A DNA stretch of 64,000 nucleotides from CBDDKZ01 sp965230415 (GTDB taxonomy: Bacteria; Bacteroidota; Bacteroidia; Cytophagales; JAAEPT01), in the NCBI GenBank assembly GCA_965230415.1, contig CBDDKZ010000003.1, forward strand, positions 1 through 64,000, given 5' to 3'. Shown here in pieces: positions 33,629 through 42,571 of this stretch. The notes under the pieces are model-generated. The model saw only the letters and a list, made by a program, of their open reading frames with translations. It was not told where the DNA came from and searched no databases. Position 1 is the first letter of the stretch; each line of letters opens with the position of its first letter. Position numbers and translations under genes: made by a program.

Positions 33629-33955
33629 TTATTGTTTTACAGTCAATGCCCGAATTAAGGTGATTATTGCGGAGCATGACATAGCGCTGAACAGGATCTT
33701 TTTTCGAAGAGCTTGGGTAGCGTCTGGCAGGAAATTATAAGCCATAATGGTAGTTAAAAGTCCAAATGCAAGGATAATACCAAGAACGGCAATCCTGTTT
33801 TTATAAAATCGAGGCCCCTTGTCGAGTATCAAAATAAAGATAGCTATGCAAGCAGGTATCCAAGGGCTTAACCTTGGAACCCCACACTCATACCAGTGTC
33901 CGCTAAAACCGACGATGCTTGAAATAATAAGAATTATTGCGTGTGGTTTAATCAT
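33629..33955 (-). CDS. Small integral membrane protein
   Basis: A 108-residue protein from the ATG at 33955 (MIKPHAIILIISSIV); a start at 33967 would lie inside the preceding hairpin. Three to four hydrophobic segments are seen (IILIISSIVGF, PWIPACIAIFILI, IAVLGIILAFGLLTTIMAY, FSAMSCSAIITLIRAL). No domain is recognised. It lies 42 bases downstream of the DinB-like gene, separated by a hairpin, so it may be made only by read-through or from its own promoter. Function unknown. Confidence 0.65.
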   Translation of the reverse strand: MIKPHAIILIISSIVGFSGHWYECGVPRLSPWIPACIAIFILILDKGPRFYKNRIAVLGIILAFGLLTTIMAYNFLPDATQALRKKILFSAMSCSAIITLIRALTVKQ

Positions 33956-33965
33956 GATACTAAAC

Positions 33966-33989
33966 ATAAGAGGGGGAGCCCCCTCTTAT
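33966..33989 (-). terminator. Strong hairpin after the DinB-like gene
   Basis: ATAAGAGGGGG/CCCCCTCTTAT are perfect 11-bp complements (effectively a 10-bp stem with a 4-base loop). It lies nine bases beyond the stop at 33998 and just upstream of the small membrane-protein start on the minus strand; T-rich sequence follows on that strand. Confidence 0.7.
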
Positions 33990-33997
33990 TTTGAAGT

Positions 33998-34495
33998 TTA
34001 TGCGAATGGATTTACGTCGGCCGTAGGGCCATATACAGAAGGGATGATTTGATTTAATTGTCGCAAATAACTAACCAGCTCGCCGCGGTGATGTATAAAG
34101 TGGTTTAACACAAAAGTTCTTATGTAGCCCTGAACGGGCATTTCGGCGATGGTATGGCCGTCTTTTGTAAGCTTCCACTCTTGCTCCAGCCAGTTAGTGT
34201 CGCTATTGTTGAGCAAGGCTTTGGTTGTTTCGATGCTTTTTTCAAAGCGCACCATAATTTGGTCTTTCGTATCAGGGATGGGGTGTTGAATTAAATCTGC
34301 TACTTCAATTTCGCCTGCTTTACCAATGGAAAGCATGCGCCCGGTGACTTCCGCGACGTGAAATGCCAGCTGGCCGAGTGGCATCGCCTTTTCATGTGGT
34401 TTGAAATTTAAACGCTTGTCAGGTACTATTTCTAATAAGTTGGCAGTAGCTACGTATTCTTGTTCCAGTTCCGCTAAGATTTGTCTTGCATTCAT
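33998..34495 (-). CDS. DinB-like (YfiT) metal-binding protein
   Basis: A 165-residue four-helix-bundle protein of the DinB/YfiT superfamily. Candidate metal-binding His residues sit at conserved places: QLAFHVAEVTGRM (about residue 47) and NHFIHHRGELVSYL (about 133-137), the standard H-x-x-x-H-H-R-G-x-L motif. Known members are thiol-dependent S-transferases or unknown; many are induced by DNA damage or oxidative stress. It has no signal peptide. The gene is monocistronic or heads a unit with the small membrane-protein gene beyond a strong hairpin. Confidence 0.85.
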   Translation of the reverse strand: MNARQILAELEQEYVATANLLEIVPDKRLNFKPHEKAMPLGQLAFHVAEVTGRMLSIGKAGEIEVADLIQHPIPDTKDQIMVRFEKSIETTKALLNNSDTNWLEQEWKLTKDGHTIAEMPVQGYIRTFVLNHFIHHRGELVSYLRQLNQIIPSVYGPTADVNPFA

Positions 34496-34574
34496 AATTG
34501 ATAATTTTAATGTTATGAAGCAAACATAAGGGTAAGAGAGCCGTCAAAACGGTATCAAAAGATACATAAAGCAT

Positions 34575-35204
34575 TTAATTTAGTTCAATTGCTCCGCGGT
34601 GTAGCTTTACAATACCATCGATCTCAAACTGTTTTAAGATGCGTGATACGACAACTCTGGTTGTTCCGAGTTCGTTGGCCAACTCTTGGTGCGATAGGCA
34701 GATTCTTCCATCGTTTTGACTTGATCGGTGCTCCTCTAAGTAGCTTAGAATGCGCTGATCGATATGGTCGAAAGCAACGCTACTAAATGTTTCCAGCAGC
34801 TCGTCGTACCGCTTCCGGAAGGTTTTAATAATAAATTGATTCCAGGAAGCGTAGTTTCGTTGCCATTCGCTTATAAGCAGCGTAGGGACTATAAGTGCTT
34901 CCGTCTTTTCGACGGCTACAGCTTGCGACGGACTGGTGTTATTGTAAAAACAGGCCGACAATGACATCATACAGGTTTGCGAAGAAGTTACATAATACAA
35001 TAGTATTTCACGGTCTTCCTGCGTTTGGAATACACGTATGGAACCCGATATTACAATGGGGACGACTTTGATATACTGCCCTTGTCGCACGACTATGTCT
35101 CCTTTGTCAAATACTTTGTATTCGCACTTCGTAGCAATCTCTTCCAGCAAATTTACTTCCGTAAACAGGTTTAATTGCCTGATGATATTTTTCTCTATAA
35201 GCAT
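34575..35204 (-). CDS. Crp/Fnr-family transcriptional regulator
   Basis: A 209-residue regulator with both domains complete. The beta-roll covers about 20-125 (CEYKVFDKGDIVVRQGQYIKVVP, SGSIRVFQTQEDREILLYYV). The C-terminal winged HTH is clear: DGRICLSHQELANELGTTRVVVSRILKQFEIDGIVKL. A Cys pair in SSQTCMMSLSACF might hold a redox switch or cluster, as in Fnr; the spacing is unlike Fnr, so this is uncertain. The gene stands alone, 80 bases upstream of the DinB-like gene on the same strand. Confidence 0.9.
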   Translation of the reverse strand: MLIEKNIIRQLNLFTEVNLLEEIATKCEYKVFDKGDIVVRQGQYIKVVPIVISGSIRVFQTQEDREILLYYVTSSQTCMMSLSACFYNNTSPSQAVAVEKTEALIVPTLLISEWQRNYASWNQFIIKTFRKRYDELLETFSSVAFDHIDQRILSYLEEHRSSQNDGRICLSHQELANELGTTRVVVSRILKQFEIDGIVKLHRGAIELN

Positions 35205-35370
35205 ATGGTACTAACAAATAGATATACTCAAATATAAATAATGTTCAGTGCTTTACCGGTCCGGTTCGACTTTTCTTTACCATGTTGGTAATTTGCTCTA
35301 AGCACGAAATAAATAAAAGCGCTGGCCTATTTTAAATCGATATTATTGGCCAGAGCTCATTATACTAGTT

Positions 35371-36132
35371 TTAGTGAAGTTTTAAAGGGAGGTACACAAA
35401 GTGATTCAGGAATTTTTGATTGTATTCGCCAATAGCGTCAATGATTTTTTGGTTTTTTTGTAGTTCTTCATTTTGGTGTGCGAAATCATGAAAATGAACT
35501 GTGACTTCACTAGGTGTGGCCATACCGCTGGCACCATTGGCCATTACCATCCGTTCTGTATAAAAGCCATATGGACTTAGCTCTTGCCCTAACTCTTTCA
35601 GCATATCGAGGCGGCCCGGGGTTTTTTCCTTGTAATAAGAAATTTTCATTAGCCACATCCTTCCCGATTCATCACTGTTCGAAGATTGGTACATGGCAGA
35701 GGTGCCATGCACTGCGCGAATACTCGAAGTGGATGCTTTAAGCGTTTCAAAAGCTTTCTGGTATTTTTTGTCTTCCATTATAGCTTTACTGGCCTCCGGA
35801 GTATCCCAATACATTACAATAGCACGGTTTGGTGCTTCAAAATCACTTATATTACCTTTTTGTCCTAGTACATCAAATTCCCTTTCCACATGTCCACCGT
35901 ACTTTTTTCGTAGCTTTTCAGTAGCTTTTCTATACTTATTGTATCCTGCTTCATCAGTGATGTTTAAGAAGATAATCGAGTAATTTTTGTTTTTATTTTC
36001 TTTGAGTGCCTGTCTGTTTGCCATGGCTGTTTCATTTGTTGATGGCACATTTTGACCGCTACACCCTGTTTGTGGTATCAATGCAAGTGCCAGAGCGGCT
36101 ACCCAGATTTTTTTTAAGATGATATGTTTCAT
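35371..36132 (-). CDS. Lipoprotein with tandem dimeric alpha/beta-barrel-like domains
   Basis: A 253-residue lipoprotein: signal AALALALIPQTGC ends in the lipobox QTGC. The mature part has two similar halves: YSIIFLNITDEAGYNKYRKAT, then ANRAIVMYWDTPEASKAIMEDKKY; and the second half with WLMKISYYKEKTPGRLDMLKELG, then EVTVHFHDFAHQNE. Each has the strand-helix-strand pattern of the dimeric alpha/beta-barrel (DUF1330/ABM-like). A tandem copy would form the barrel within one chain. Neighbour to the TPR-LytTR regulator upstream on the same strand. Ligand or substrate unknown. Confidence 0.7.
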   Translation of the reverse strand: MKHIILKKIWVAALALALIPQTGCSGQNVPSTNETAMANRQALKENKNKNYSIIFLNITDEAGYNKYRKATEKLRKKYGGHVEREFDVLGQKGNISDFEAPNRAIVMYWDTPEASKAIMEDKKYQKAFETLKASTSSIRAVHGTSAMYQSSNSDESGRMWLMKISYYKEKTPGRLDMLKELGQELSPYGFYTERMVMANGASGMATPSEVTVHFHDFAHQNEELQKNQKIIDAIGEYNQKFLNHFVYLPLKLH

Positions 36133-36246
36133 GTGTTTCTTGAATTTTGTTGTTCAAGGATACCGGTTTGATTTTACGCTATGAAATTCCTGAATTAGCA
36201 GGGCGTTTTATGTTGCAGATGGGGAGAAATTGATGTAGGTGGTCTT

Positions 36247-37965
36247 TTATTCCTCGTTTTCGATGTTCAAATGGTCATGTATATCCGAAGATTTACTTCT
36301 TGAAACAGGGATTTCAAAGTGGTGTCCCAGCGGTTTTATTTTCATCGACTTTCTATTGCCGCTAAGGAGGTATTTACGTTTTTTGTTAACTATGAATGAA
36401 CGGTGGCATCTAAAAAGTGTGATATTCAATGTTTGTTCCATTATCTGATTCAGAGCTACACGCAATATTCTTTCCTGAGCACTACCCTGGCTATCTTCCC
36501 AAACCACTTTGCTATAAACGTCTTGTGCCTCTATAAACAGTAGCTTGTCTACATTCAGCGTTATTTTTTCGGCTGTTTGCGAATGAATGACCAATTCTTC
36601 AGACGATTGGGGCTTGTCTTTTTCGCTTAAAAACGGTGGGTTCAATAGTTTTAATCTTTTTTTGTACTTATAAAACTGGCTACTGTCCCTGAAAGATTTC
36701 CATGCCGGGTGCGTCAATACCATCACAAAACCCAATTTCTCCTCGTAAAATTGCTCCAGATGTATAAGTGCTTTTTCCTTATCACCAAGCGCCCAATAGG
36801 CTATTGAGGCGTTTCTGTGATACGACCCGCTTTGTTTGTTTTCCTCTAGTCTTTTTAGCCACTTGTTGTACATTGTTTCTTTAGCGGTCTGCTTGTAAAA
36901 CAGAATTTGTGTGGCTGGTGTATGTAGAATGAATTTTTCGTTCTTATCAAGAATTTGTTGTGCTTTTTCGATTTTACCGCTCATAAGGTAGTTCCAAAAA
37001 AGGGCATCGTAACTCGCTTCAGACCCTTCGTCGAGTTCAAGCGTTTTTTTTAATTGACTTTCGGCCTCGTCAAAATTCCCTGCTAATGATAGCGCAAAGC
37101 CATAGGTGCTGTTCATCTGGATATTTTTGGGGTCGTACTGTAAGGCATAGCGCAGGTGTTCAATAGCTTCCTTGTATCTGTTGATGATAAGCAGGTAATA
37201 AGAATAAAAATAGCGTGTTTCCGGGGCATTGCCATTTAAGTTCATCGCTTTTTTGAGGGCATAATAAGCGCCCAGGATGTCGACATCGTTGAGTAATTTT
37301 ATAAGTGCCAGGGAAATATGTGCTTCACAAAGATTATTATCCAACGAAATAGCTTTTAAAGCCGATTCCCGAGCCTTTTGATAGTTGGTTTCTACTGCGC
37401 CTCCTCTTTGAATAGCCGCCAGCATGGACCTGCTTTTGGATAAACGCGCCCAGCATAGTGCAAATTCCGGTTCATGTTTCAGTGCCTTTTCAAAACATTC
37501 AATAGCCTTTACAATGTTATGTTCCGACCATAAATTCCAATAGTACAGTCCTTTCAGGTAATCCTGGTAAGCATTGCTGTCTACAAATTGACTATTACTT
37601 TTTTCAGGCTCCAATTCAAGGAATTGAATAATGTCATTAGCTACCTGCTTTGGGAGTTCTGATAGTTGGTTGGCAGGTTTTTCTATTCGGTTTGAATAGA
37701 TGATTTCAGTGTTTTTACTATTGAGTAACTGATAGGTTGATACGATACTGTACTTAGATTGCATGACAGAACCATGAAGCAGGTAGTCTACCTGTGGATG
37801 CTCGTGGGAATTGTTGAATGCAGAACCGGTAAAAATGACTTTTGATCCCTTGAAGTTTGTTAAATAATGTGCCAGCTCAATAGCGAAGGCTCTCCCGAGG
37901 AAATGTGCCTGACCCTCAAAGGCAGAAAGGTCATCGAAAGGCTGTATGGCAATGCTTGGATTCAA
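36247..37965 (-). CDS. TPR-repeat protein with C-terminal LytTR DNA-binding domain
   Basis: A 572-residue regulator. The N-terminus (about 1-110) starts SIAIQPFDDLS and resembles the TolB-like domain found at the front of CadC- and cyclase-type regulators. Residues about 125-430 hold tetratricopeptide repeats, for example AIECFEKALKHEPEFALCW, AIEHLRYALQYDPKNIQMN and DEAESQLKKTLELDEGSE. The C-terminus (about 470-565) is a LytTR domain: LLFIEAQDVYSKVVWED, LFRCHRSFIVNKK and HHFEIPVSRSK. There is no membrane segment or receiver domain. A TAnnTTTG-like sequence (38022-38029) may be its promoter. The signal it reads is unknown; protein-protein contacts through the TPRs are likely. Confidence 0.85.
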   Translation of the reverse strand: MNPSIAIQPFDDLSAFEGQAHFLGRAFAIELAHYLTNFKGSKVIFTGSAFNNSHEHPQVDYLLHGSVMQSKYSIVSTYQLLNSKNTEIIYSNRIEKPANQLSELPKQVANDIIQFLELEPEKSNSQFVDSNAYQDYLKGLYYWNLWSEHNIVKAIECFEKALKHEPEFALCWARLSKSRSMLAAIQRGGAVETNYQKARESALKAISLDNNLCEAHISLALIKLLNDVDILGAYYALKKAMNLNGNAPETRYFYSYYLLIINRYKEAIEHLRYALQYDPKNIQMNSTYGFALSLAGNFDEAESQLKKTLELDEGSEASYDALFWNYLMSGKIEKAQQILDKNEKFILHTPATQILFYKQTAKETMYNKWLKRLEENKQSGSYHRNASIAYWALGDKEKALIHLEQFYEEKLGFVMVLTHPAWKSFRDSSQFYKYKKRLKLLNPPFLSEKDKPQSSEELVIHSQTAEKITLNVDKLLFIEAQDVYSKVVWEDSQGSAQERILRVALNQIMEQTLNITLFRCHRSFIVNKKRKYLLSGNRKSMKIKPLGHHFEIPVSRSKSSDIHDHLNIENEE

Positions 37966-38021
37966 GTAACATGTTTTATTGAATGAAAATAAGAAAAGAT
38001 GATGTCTTTAACCAAAAATAC

Positions 38022-38029
38022 CAAATGTA
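38022..38029 (-). promoter_or_regulatory. Possible -7 promoter element of the TPR-LytTR gene
   Basis: On the minus strand, TACATTTG matches TAnnTTTG. A TTTG lies 15 bases further upstream, which is shorter than the usual spacing. The predicted leader is about 50 bases. The element abuts the hairpin at 38038-38058. Confidence 0.4.
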
Positions 38030-38037
38030 AAAGGATA

Positions 38038-38058
38038 CAGGGAGCAAATTGCTCCCTG
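38038..38058. terminator. Perfect 10-bp hairpin between the epimerase and TPR-LytTR genes
   Basis: CAGGGAGCAA/TTGCTCCCTG with one central base, perfectly complementary. On the minus strand it is about 360 bases past the epimerase stop and could end that transcript; it could equally be an operator for the TPR-LytTR gene, which starts 70 bases downstream. Confidence 0.5.
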
Positions 38059-38417
38059 TATTTGGTGCTTTTAAGCAGGTTGGGGTAGGTGCGCTGTTAG
38101 TTCCCGTTTTATGCCGGTTCTAATGACGGCGGCTATTGCGATTAACTCAACGAATAGATGGAAGATGTCGTCCATGTCATTTGGTGGATGTCTCTAAAAC
38201 GATGTTAAAGAGTATAAATAACCACTATGCACATAATGCGATGCGCTCACCCAAATGTGTTCAATTTAGCCGTTGCATCTTTTTCGGTTTTGTTTCATGC
38301 AAAGCCGAAAATAATGGGCAGCCAGGCCTGACGCTTTGGTTCAAAGACTTGACTCCATGGTCCTGCTGCTTGCCGGATGGCTTGTACCAACAGGGTGTCT
38401 TTCCGTAGAAGTGGTTG
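38059..38417. other. 359-base intergenic region with a G+C-richer segment
   Basis: Bases about 38260-38405 are richer in G+C than the flanks and stay open in frames on both strands (plus: LTLWFKDLTPWSCCLPDG; minus: SGKQQDHGVKSLNQSV), without known domains. This has the look of a dispersed non-coding repeat rather than a gene. No promoter was identified. Confidence 0.35.
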
Positions 38418-39572
38418 TTATTTTTCGAAATTTCTGATGATCGTTTCGCAGATAAAACGTGCACTATTTCCGTCACCGTAGATCCTTTCAAATCTTTCGG
38501 GTTTGTTTTCCAGGTAAAATTGTGCCCCTTCACAAAGCAGGTCATAATTGTTGCCTACCAGTTTGGCATTTCCCGATTCGAGTAATTCTACCCAGGAAGT
38601 TTCATCTAGCATAATAAGACAAGGTTTTTCCATAAAGTAGGCCTCTTTTTGTACACCACCTGAGTCTGTAACAACGAGGTCCGTGTTTTTTTGGAGGCCT
38701 ATCATTTCTATAAAAGATACCGCAGGTATGCAATGAAGGCCTTCTTTTTCAATGAGAGACTTAAGCTTGGAGTTCCCGTTGATAATTTTCTGTGTTCGGG
38801 GATGAATAGGGAAAATTACTTCTTTATTTAAATCATTAATAGCATAATGAATGAACTGAAGTATGTTTTCGAAAGTTTCCGGATGATCTACATTGGCAGG
38901 CCGGTGTGCCGTAACCAGGATGTAGTTGTTGTCTGGTAAGTTGTGTTTGCTTTTGAGGCCTTCGAAGTAACTGTCTGCATTATCTTTGAAGTATATGGTG
39001 TTGTCATACATAATATCTCCACACAAATAAACATTGGGTGAATTAAGCAACAACTTGTCTTTCGGTGCACTTTCTGCTGTTGAAAATCCTTCCTTTTTTA
39101 AGCAGGAAATTCCGTCTTCGGTAGGTACGAAAAGTAAAGATGATACATGGTCGCAGATAATGCGATTTACTTCTTCGGGAAACGTTTTATTGAAAAATCG
39201 TACCCCGGCTTCTATATGAATAATGGGCAGGTGTCGTTTTACAGCTACGAGGCAAGCGGCTAAGGTGGAGTTAGTATCACCATAAAGTAAAATGGCATCG
39301 GGTTGTTCCTTTTCCACAACATCGTCAAAGGCCATCATAATTTGAGCCGTTTGATAGGCATGATTTGATGATCCGATTTGAAGGTTATATTTTTCTTTTG
39401 GTATTCCCATTTCATCGAAAAACACATTGGACATGTTGGAATCGTAGTGCTGCCCCGTATGTACAAGCACCTCGTCTATTTTGTCACTAAAGTGTTGTGC
39501 AATAGCCCTGCTTATTGCGGCCGATTTTATGAATTGAGGACGTGCTCCGACTACAGTTAATATTTTAATCAT
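38418..39572 (-). CDS. wecB: UDP-N-acetylglucosamine 2-epimerase (non-hydrolysing)
   Basis: A 384-residue enzyme of normal length. It interconverts UDP-GlcNAc and UDP-ManNAc, supplying ManNAc-type sugars for surface polysaccharides. Family landmarks are all present: the N-terminal TVVGARPQFIKSAAI, HTGQHYDSNMSNVFF, the loop LLYGDTNSTLA, the active-site stretch IHIEAGVR followed by FPEEVNRIICDHVS, then LVTAHRPANVD and the nucleotide-binding VTDSGGVQKEAYF. Cytoplasmic. It overlaps the 3' end of the glycosyltransferase gene by eight bases, so the two form a unit that most likely builds a surface glycan. The rest of a polysaccharide locus is not in view. Confidence 0.93.
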   Translation of the reverse strand: MIKILTVVGARPQFIKSAAISRAIAQHFSDKIDEVLVHTGQHYDSNMSNVFFDEMGIPKEKYNLQIGSSNHAYQTAQIMMAFDDVVEKEQPDAILLYGDTNSTLAACLVAVKRHLPIIHIEAGVRFFNKTFPEEVNRIICDHVSSLLFVPTEDGISCLKKEGFSTAESAPKDKLLLNSPNVYLCGDIMYDNTIYFKDNADSYFEGLKSKHNLPDNNYILVTAHRPANVDHPETFENILQFIHYAINDLNKEVIFPIHPRTQKIINGNSKLKSLIEKEGLHCIPAVSFIEMIGLQKNTDLVVTDSGGVQKEAYFMEKPCLIMLDETSWVELLESGNAKLVGNNYDLLCEGAQFYLENKPERFERIYGDGNSARFICETIIRNFEK

Positions 39573-40869
39573 GGATTGACTTTTCTAATAATTCAACAAC
39601 TTTCTTAGTTAATACCGGGTAACTAAATTGATCAACTCCTGTTGAATCGCAGTTATTGTCCTTATTGCGGTATTTTTCGTATTTTTTGCTCACCACTTCC
39701 TTGAGTTTGCTGATATCATCGTAGGGTATTACAGAACCAGCTGCACATGATCTGACAATCTCAGCGGCATCTCCCTGGTCGGGGCCAATGAGTAATATTG
39801 GACGTTTTGCCTGTAGGTATTCAAAGACTTTGCCAGTTACAACAAATTCGGCATTCTCTACTCTGTCTATGGGTAAAAGGAGCAATTGGGCAGAGCGCTG
39901 AATCATTTTTGCCTCTACGTGGTCAACATGGTCTATGAGTGTCAAGAACTGCTTTAGCTTATATTTTTCAATCGACTCCAGCACGATGGGTGCTACATTT
40001 CCTACGAGCTTTATCTCCAGGTCTTGTGCCAAATTTTCGTTTTCTTTGACCAGTTCAGACAGACCGATCCATAATTCGTCACAGTTTCGACGGTGAGAAA
40101 AGCTCCCTGTATGAGTAATGGTGAATTTGGCATCCGTAACAACAGGTGCCTTCGTTTCGCCTACGCTACTGTAGCCATTGTGAATGATCTGACTATTTAT
40201 ATTGTAATTATCCTGAAATTCTTTTTGAATCGTTCTTCCGACAACGATAACATTGGAAGACTGCCTAAGCACCGCTTCCTCTTGCTGCTGATGTTTCTTT
40301 TTTGCAAATTTTTTTAAATTCATAACCTGCAAATAATCCATGCTGGTCCAGGGATCTCTGAAGTCCGAAATCCAGGGGGTGCCAAATTGCTCTTTGATTT
40401 TTTTCGCAATCATATGGGTACTATGTGGTGGTCCTGTTGAGATGACAGCGTCGACAGGGTTTTTCGATAAATAACGCTCAAGGTATCTGAACGATTTATT
40501 GATCCAAAACATACGCGCATCCGGAATAAAGAAATTACCTCTGATCGTCCACATGAATCGCTTCAATGGAGACTTGTTCACATTAGATTGTTGCTGAAGC
40601 TTGTAAATGCTTTTAGATTTATTTTCCCCCTTTTGAAAAAGGGAAGTGATGTTGTTGGGTTCAGGGACTTTTACCCTGTGAATCTCCAGGTTTTCAGGGA
40701 CCTGCTTAAGCAGTTCTTCATCAAATATGGGATATTGTGCATCTTTGGCTGTAAAAATGATAGGCTGCCAACCATTATCAGGAAGGTTTTTCGAAAATTG
40801 TAGCCAACGCTGTACTGCAATTCCACCCGAAGGAGGCCAATAATAGGTGATTATTAAAACTTTCTTCAC
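39565..40869 (-). CDS. GT4-type (GT-B fold) glycosyltransferase
   Basis: A 434-residue protein with the start ITYYWPPSGGIAVQRW, typical of the N-terminal domain of GT-B glycosyltransferases of family 4 (with the Gly-rich loop P-P-S-G-G). The C-terminal domain has KFTITHTGSFSHRR, LEIKLVGNV and EYLQAKRPILLIGPDQGDAAEIV, where the E-x-x-x-A-x-x-P region binds the donor nucleotide-sugar. No signal peptide or membrane anchor. The coupled epimerase gene suggests that the donor or product involves UDP-ManNAc or a related amino sugar; this is inferred. Confidence 0.85.
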   Translation of the reverse strand: MKKVLIITYYWPPSGGIAVQRWLQFSKNLPDNGWQPIIFTAKDAQYPIFDEELLKQVPENLEIHRVKVPEPNNITSLFQKGENKSKSIYKLQQQSNVNKSPLKRFMWTIRGNFFIPDARMFWINKSFRYLERYLSKNPVDAVISTGPPHSTHMIAKKIKEQFGTPWISDFRDPWTSMDYLQVMNLKKFAKKKHQQQEEAVLRQSSNVIVVGRTIQKEFQDNYNINSQIIHNGYSSVGETKAPVVTDAKFTITHTGSFSHRRNCDELWIGLSELVKENENLAQDLEIKLVGNVAPIVLESIEKYKLKQFLTLIDHVDHVEAKMIQRSAQLLLLPIDRVENAEFVVTGKVFEYLQAKRPILLIGPDQGDAAEIVRSCAAGSVIPYDDISKLKEVVSKKYEKYRNKDNNCDSTGVDQFSYPVLTKKVVELLEKSIHD

Positions 40870-40961
40870 TTTTCGTTCACATGATTAGAAAACACCGTCT
40901 CAAATATACGTATTTGCTCATGAAGCACAAACAGGGCAATTGTGATTTATGGATCGTTGTA

Positions 40962-41924
40962 TTACTCATGTAGTAATCCAAATTCTCGTGCTATGTAATA
41001 GGTAGAAAAAAAATCGATGTCCCTGGTAAATAAACCAGAATGGCCTCCTTGTTGTCTCCCTTCCCCTGGGTCGATGGCAATGGCATGGCCCAGGTTGTCA
41101 ATCTTATAGAAAATAACCTTTTCCTGACCGGTGGTATCTGTATAAGCGATTCGGTTTACCGAATTCGATGGGTAGTTGGTAGCTTCCGTATCCGGAATGG
41201 TGTCGATTTTGTGCAAACAGGTCCATTGTTCAATGAGCTCGTATGAATTTTTAATGTGTACGATCTTGTCTTTAACTCCGTGATAAACGATTAATTTAGG
41301 GTAAGCGATCGCATGAGAATCTGCGGGTATGAGTTCTGCCCATTCTTCCGGAGATTTATCGATTGGTTTGACCATAGCTTTGATTCCTTGTAATTTGTTA
41401 ACAGCAACTTTATAAGGTGCTCCTGCCAAAATGGCTCCCGCTTTAAAATAAGAAGGGTAATTGGCAAGTAGGCATACACTCATCGCAGCTCCCGCGGAAA
41501 CACCATATACATATATTAGAGATGTGTCAATGTTATAGTCATCAACGGTGTGTTTAATCATATTGATGAGACTTTCAAGTTCTCCCCTTGTTCCTGTAAG
41601 GTCTTCTAAGTTAAACCAGTTAAAACATCGATTGGTATTATTAGTGATATTTTGGGAGGGGTAGAGCACTACAAAGTTGTAAGTATTTGCCAGCTCGTTC
41701 CATCCAGAAGCTGCTGCCAGATTATTCACGCTTTGTGAACAACCATGCAGGGCAATGAGTAGTGGTCGTTTAGGTGATTTTATTGCCGGAGCATAAACAA
41801 AGGCTCTCAAATTGCCCGGATTTGGGCCAAAATTGTTTTCTTCAGTCAATTTGCCTTGTGAATAAGATTCACTTACAGTTAAAACCAATGATAGTAATAG
41901 AACCAACATTGTGATTAGTTTCAT
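40962..41924 (-). CDS. Secreted PHB-depolymerase-family esterase
   Basis: A 320-residue exported hydrolase with a signal peptide (MKLITMLVLLLSLVLTVSES). The alpha/beta-hydrolase core shows the oxyanion strand LLIALHGCSQ, the nucleophile elbow VYGVSAGAAMSV, a Cys-rich loop RCFNWFN, and a late His in KIDNLGHAIAIDPG; Asp in YHGVKDKI is the likely third member. The family (LpqC/esterase_phb) includes polyhydroxybutyrate depolymerases, feruloyl and acetyl-xylan esterases. No T9SS domain is present, so it may stay periplasmic. It starts 46 bases downstream of the small membrane-protein gene and may be cotranscribed with it and the porin-like gene. Confidence 0.85.
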   Translation of the reverse strand: MKLITMLVLLLSLVLTVSESYSQGKLTEENNFGPNPGNLRAFVYAPAIKSPKRPLLIALHGCSQSVNNLAAASGWNELANTYNFVVLYPSQNITNNTNRCFNWFNLEDLTGTRGELESLINMIKHTVDDYNIDTSLIYVYGVSAGAAMSVCLLANYPSYFKAGAILAGAPYKVAVNKLQGIKAMVKPIDKSPEEWAELIPADSHAIAYPKLIVYHGVKDKIVHIKNSYELIEQWTCLHKIDTIPDTEATNYPSNSVNRIAYTDTTGQEKVIFYKIDNLGHAIAIDPGEGRQQGGHSGLFTRDIDFFSTYYIAREFGLLHE

Positions 41925-41970
41925 AATATTGCTCGTTAACCCTTACATAAACATAAATTTATAAATTACA

Positions 41971-42540
41971 TTAGCTCTCTGCTTTATCGACAAGTCTTTT
42001 AGCAGCCTCAATAGCTTCAGGTATCAATTGATGATCATTAATAAGCTGTTTCAATTCAACTAATGACTTTGATTCAAATTTTTTTTCAAAGCGTCTGACC
42101 CTGGATTCATATTTTTCCTCATTCACTCGCACGCTGTTTTGTAGAGATTGCTCACTGGGTTTAAATTTCAATTTGATGGTCGTAACAATATCCGGATTCA
42201 CGATTAGATGAACTATTAAAAGGCTTAAAGCCGTTAATTCAATTCTTAAGGGTCCAATTCCAATGAATAGTGTGTGGTTGTAAAATTGAAATACCGACGT
42301 TAACCCAATTAGCGTTAACCCCAGAAATACATATTTCCAGTAGGGCTGTTTAAGCACTATGAAAATAAATGTTATGATGAGTCCTATGAACATGTAAAGG
42401 ACAGTGTCAGTCATAGAATAAGAAACGCTTGCTCCATTTTCGTCAATATAAGCTGGTGAACTATAAACCTGTATGATGTGTATTACCACCAAAAGGATAG
42501 CTATAGCAAATGGAAGTAGACTAATTAAGTTTTTTTTCAA
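41971..42540 (-). CDS. Membrane protein with cytoplasmic helical tail, hypothetical
   Basis: A 189-residue protein. Four hydrophobic segments lie in the first 115 residues (FAIAILLVVIHIIQVY, TVLYMFIGLIITFIFIVL, YVFLGLTLIGLTSVF, IELTALSLLIVHLIV). The last 70 residues are charged and helical (NEEKYESRVRRFEKKFESKSLVELKQLI), probably coiled coil. No family is recognised. It sits between the porin-like gene (31 bases away) and the esterase gene (46 bases away) on the same strand. Confidence 0.7.
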   Translation of the reverse strand: MKKNLISLLPFAIAILLVVIHIIQVYSSPAYIDENGASVSYSMTDTVLYMFIGLIITFIFIVLKQPYWKYVFLGLTLIGLTSVFQFYNHTLFIGIGPLRIELTALSLLIVHLIVNPDIVTTIKLKFKPSEQSLQNSVRVNEEKYESRVRRFEKKFESKSLVELKQLINDHQLIPEAIEAAKRLVDKAES

Positions 42541-42571
42541 TTCAGTAAGTTGTACTTGCTTAAATAATTAA

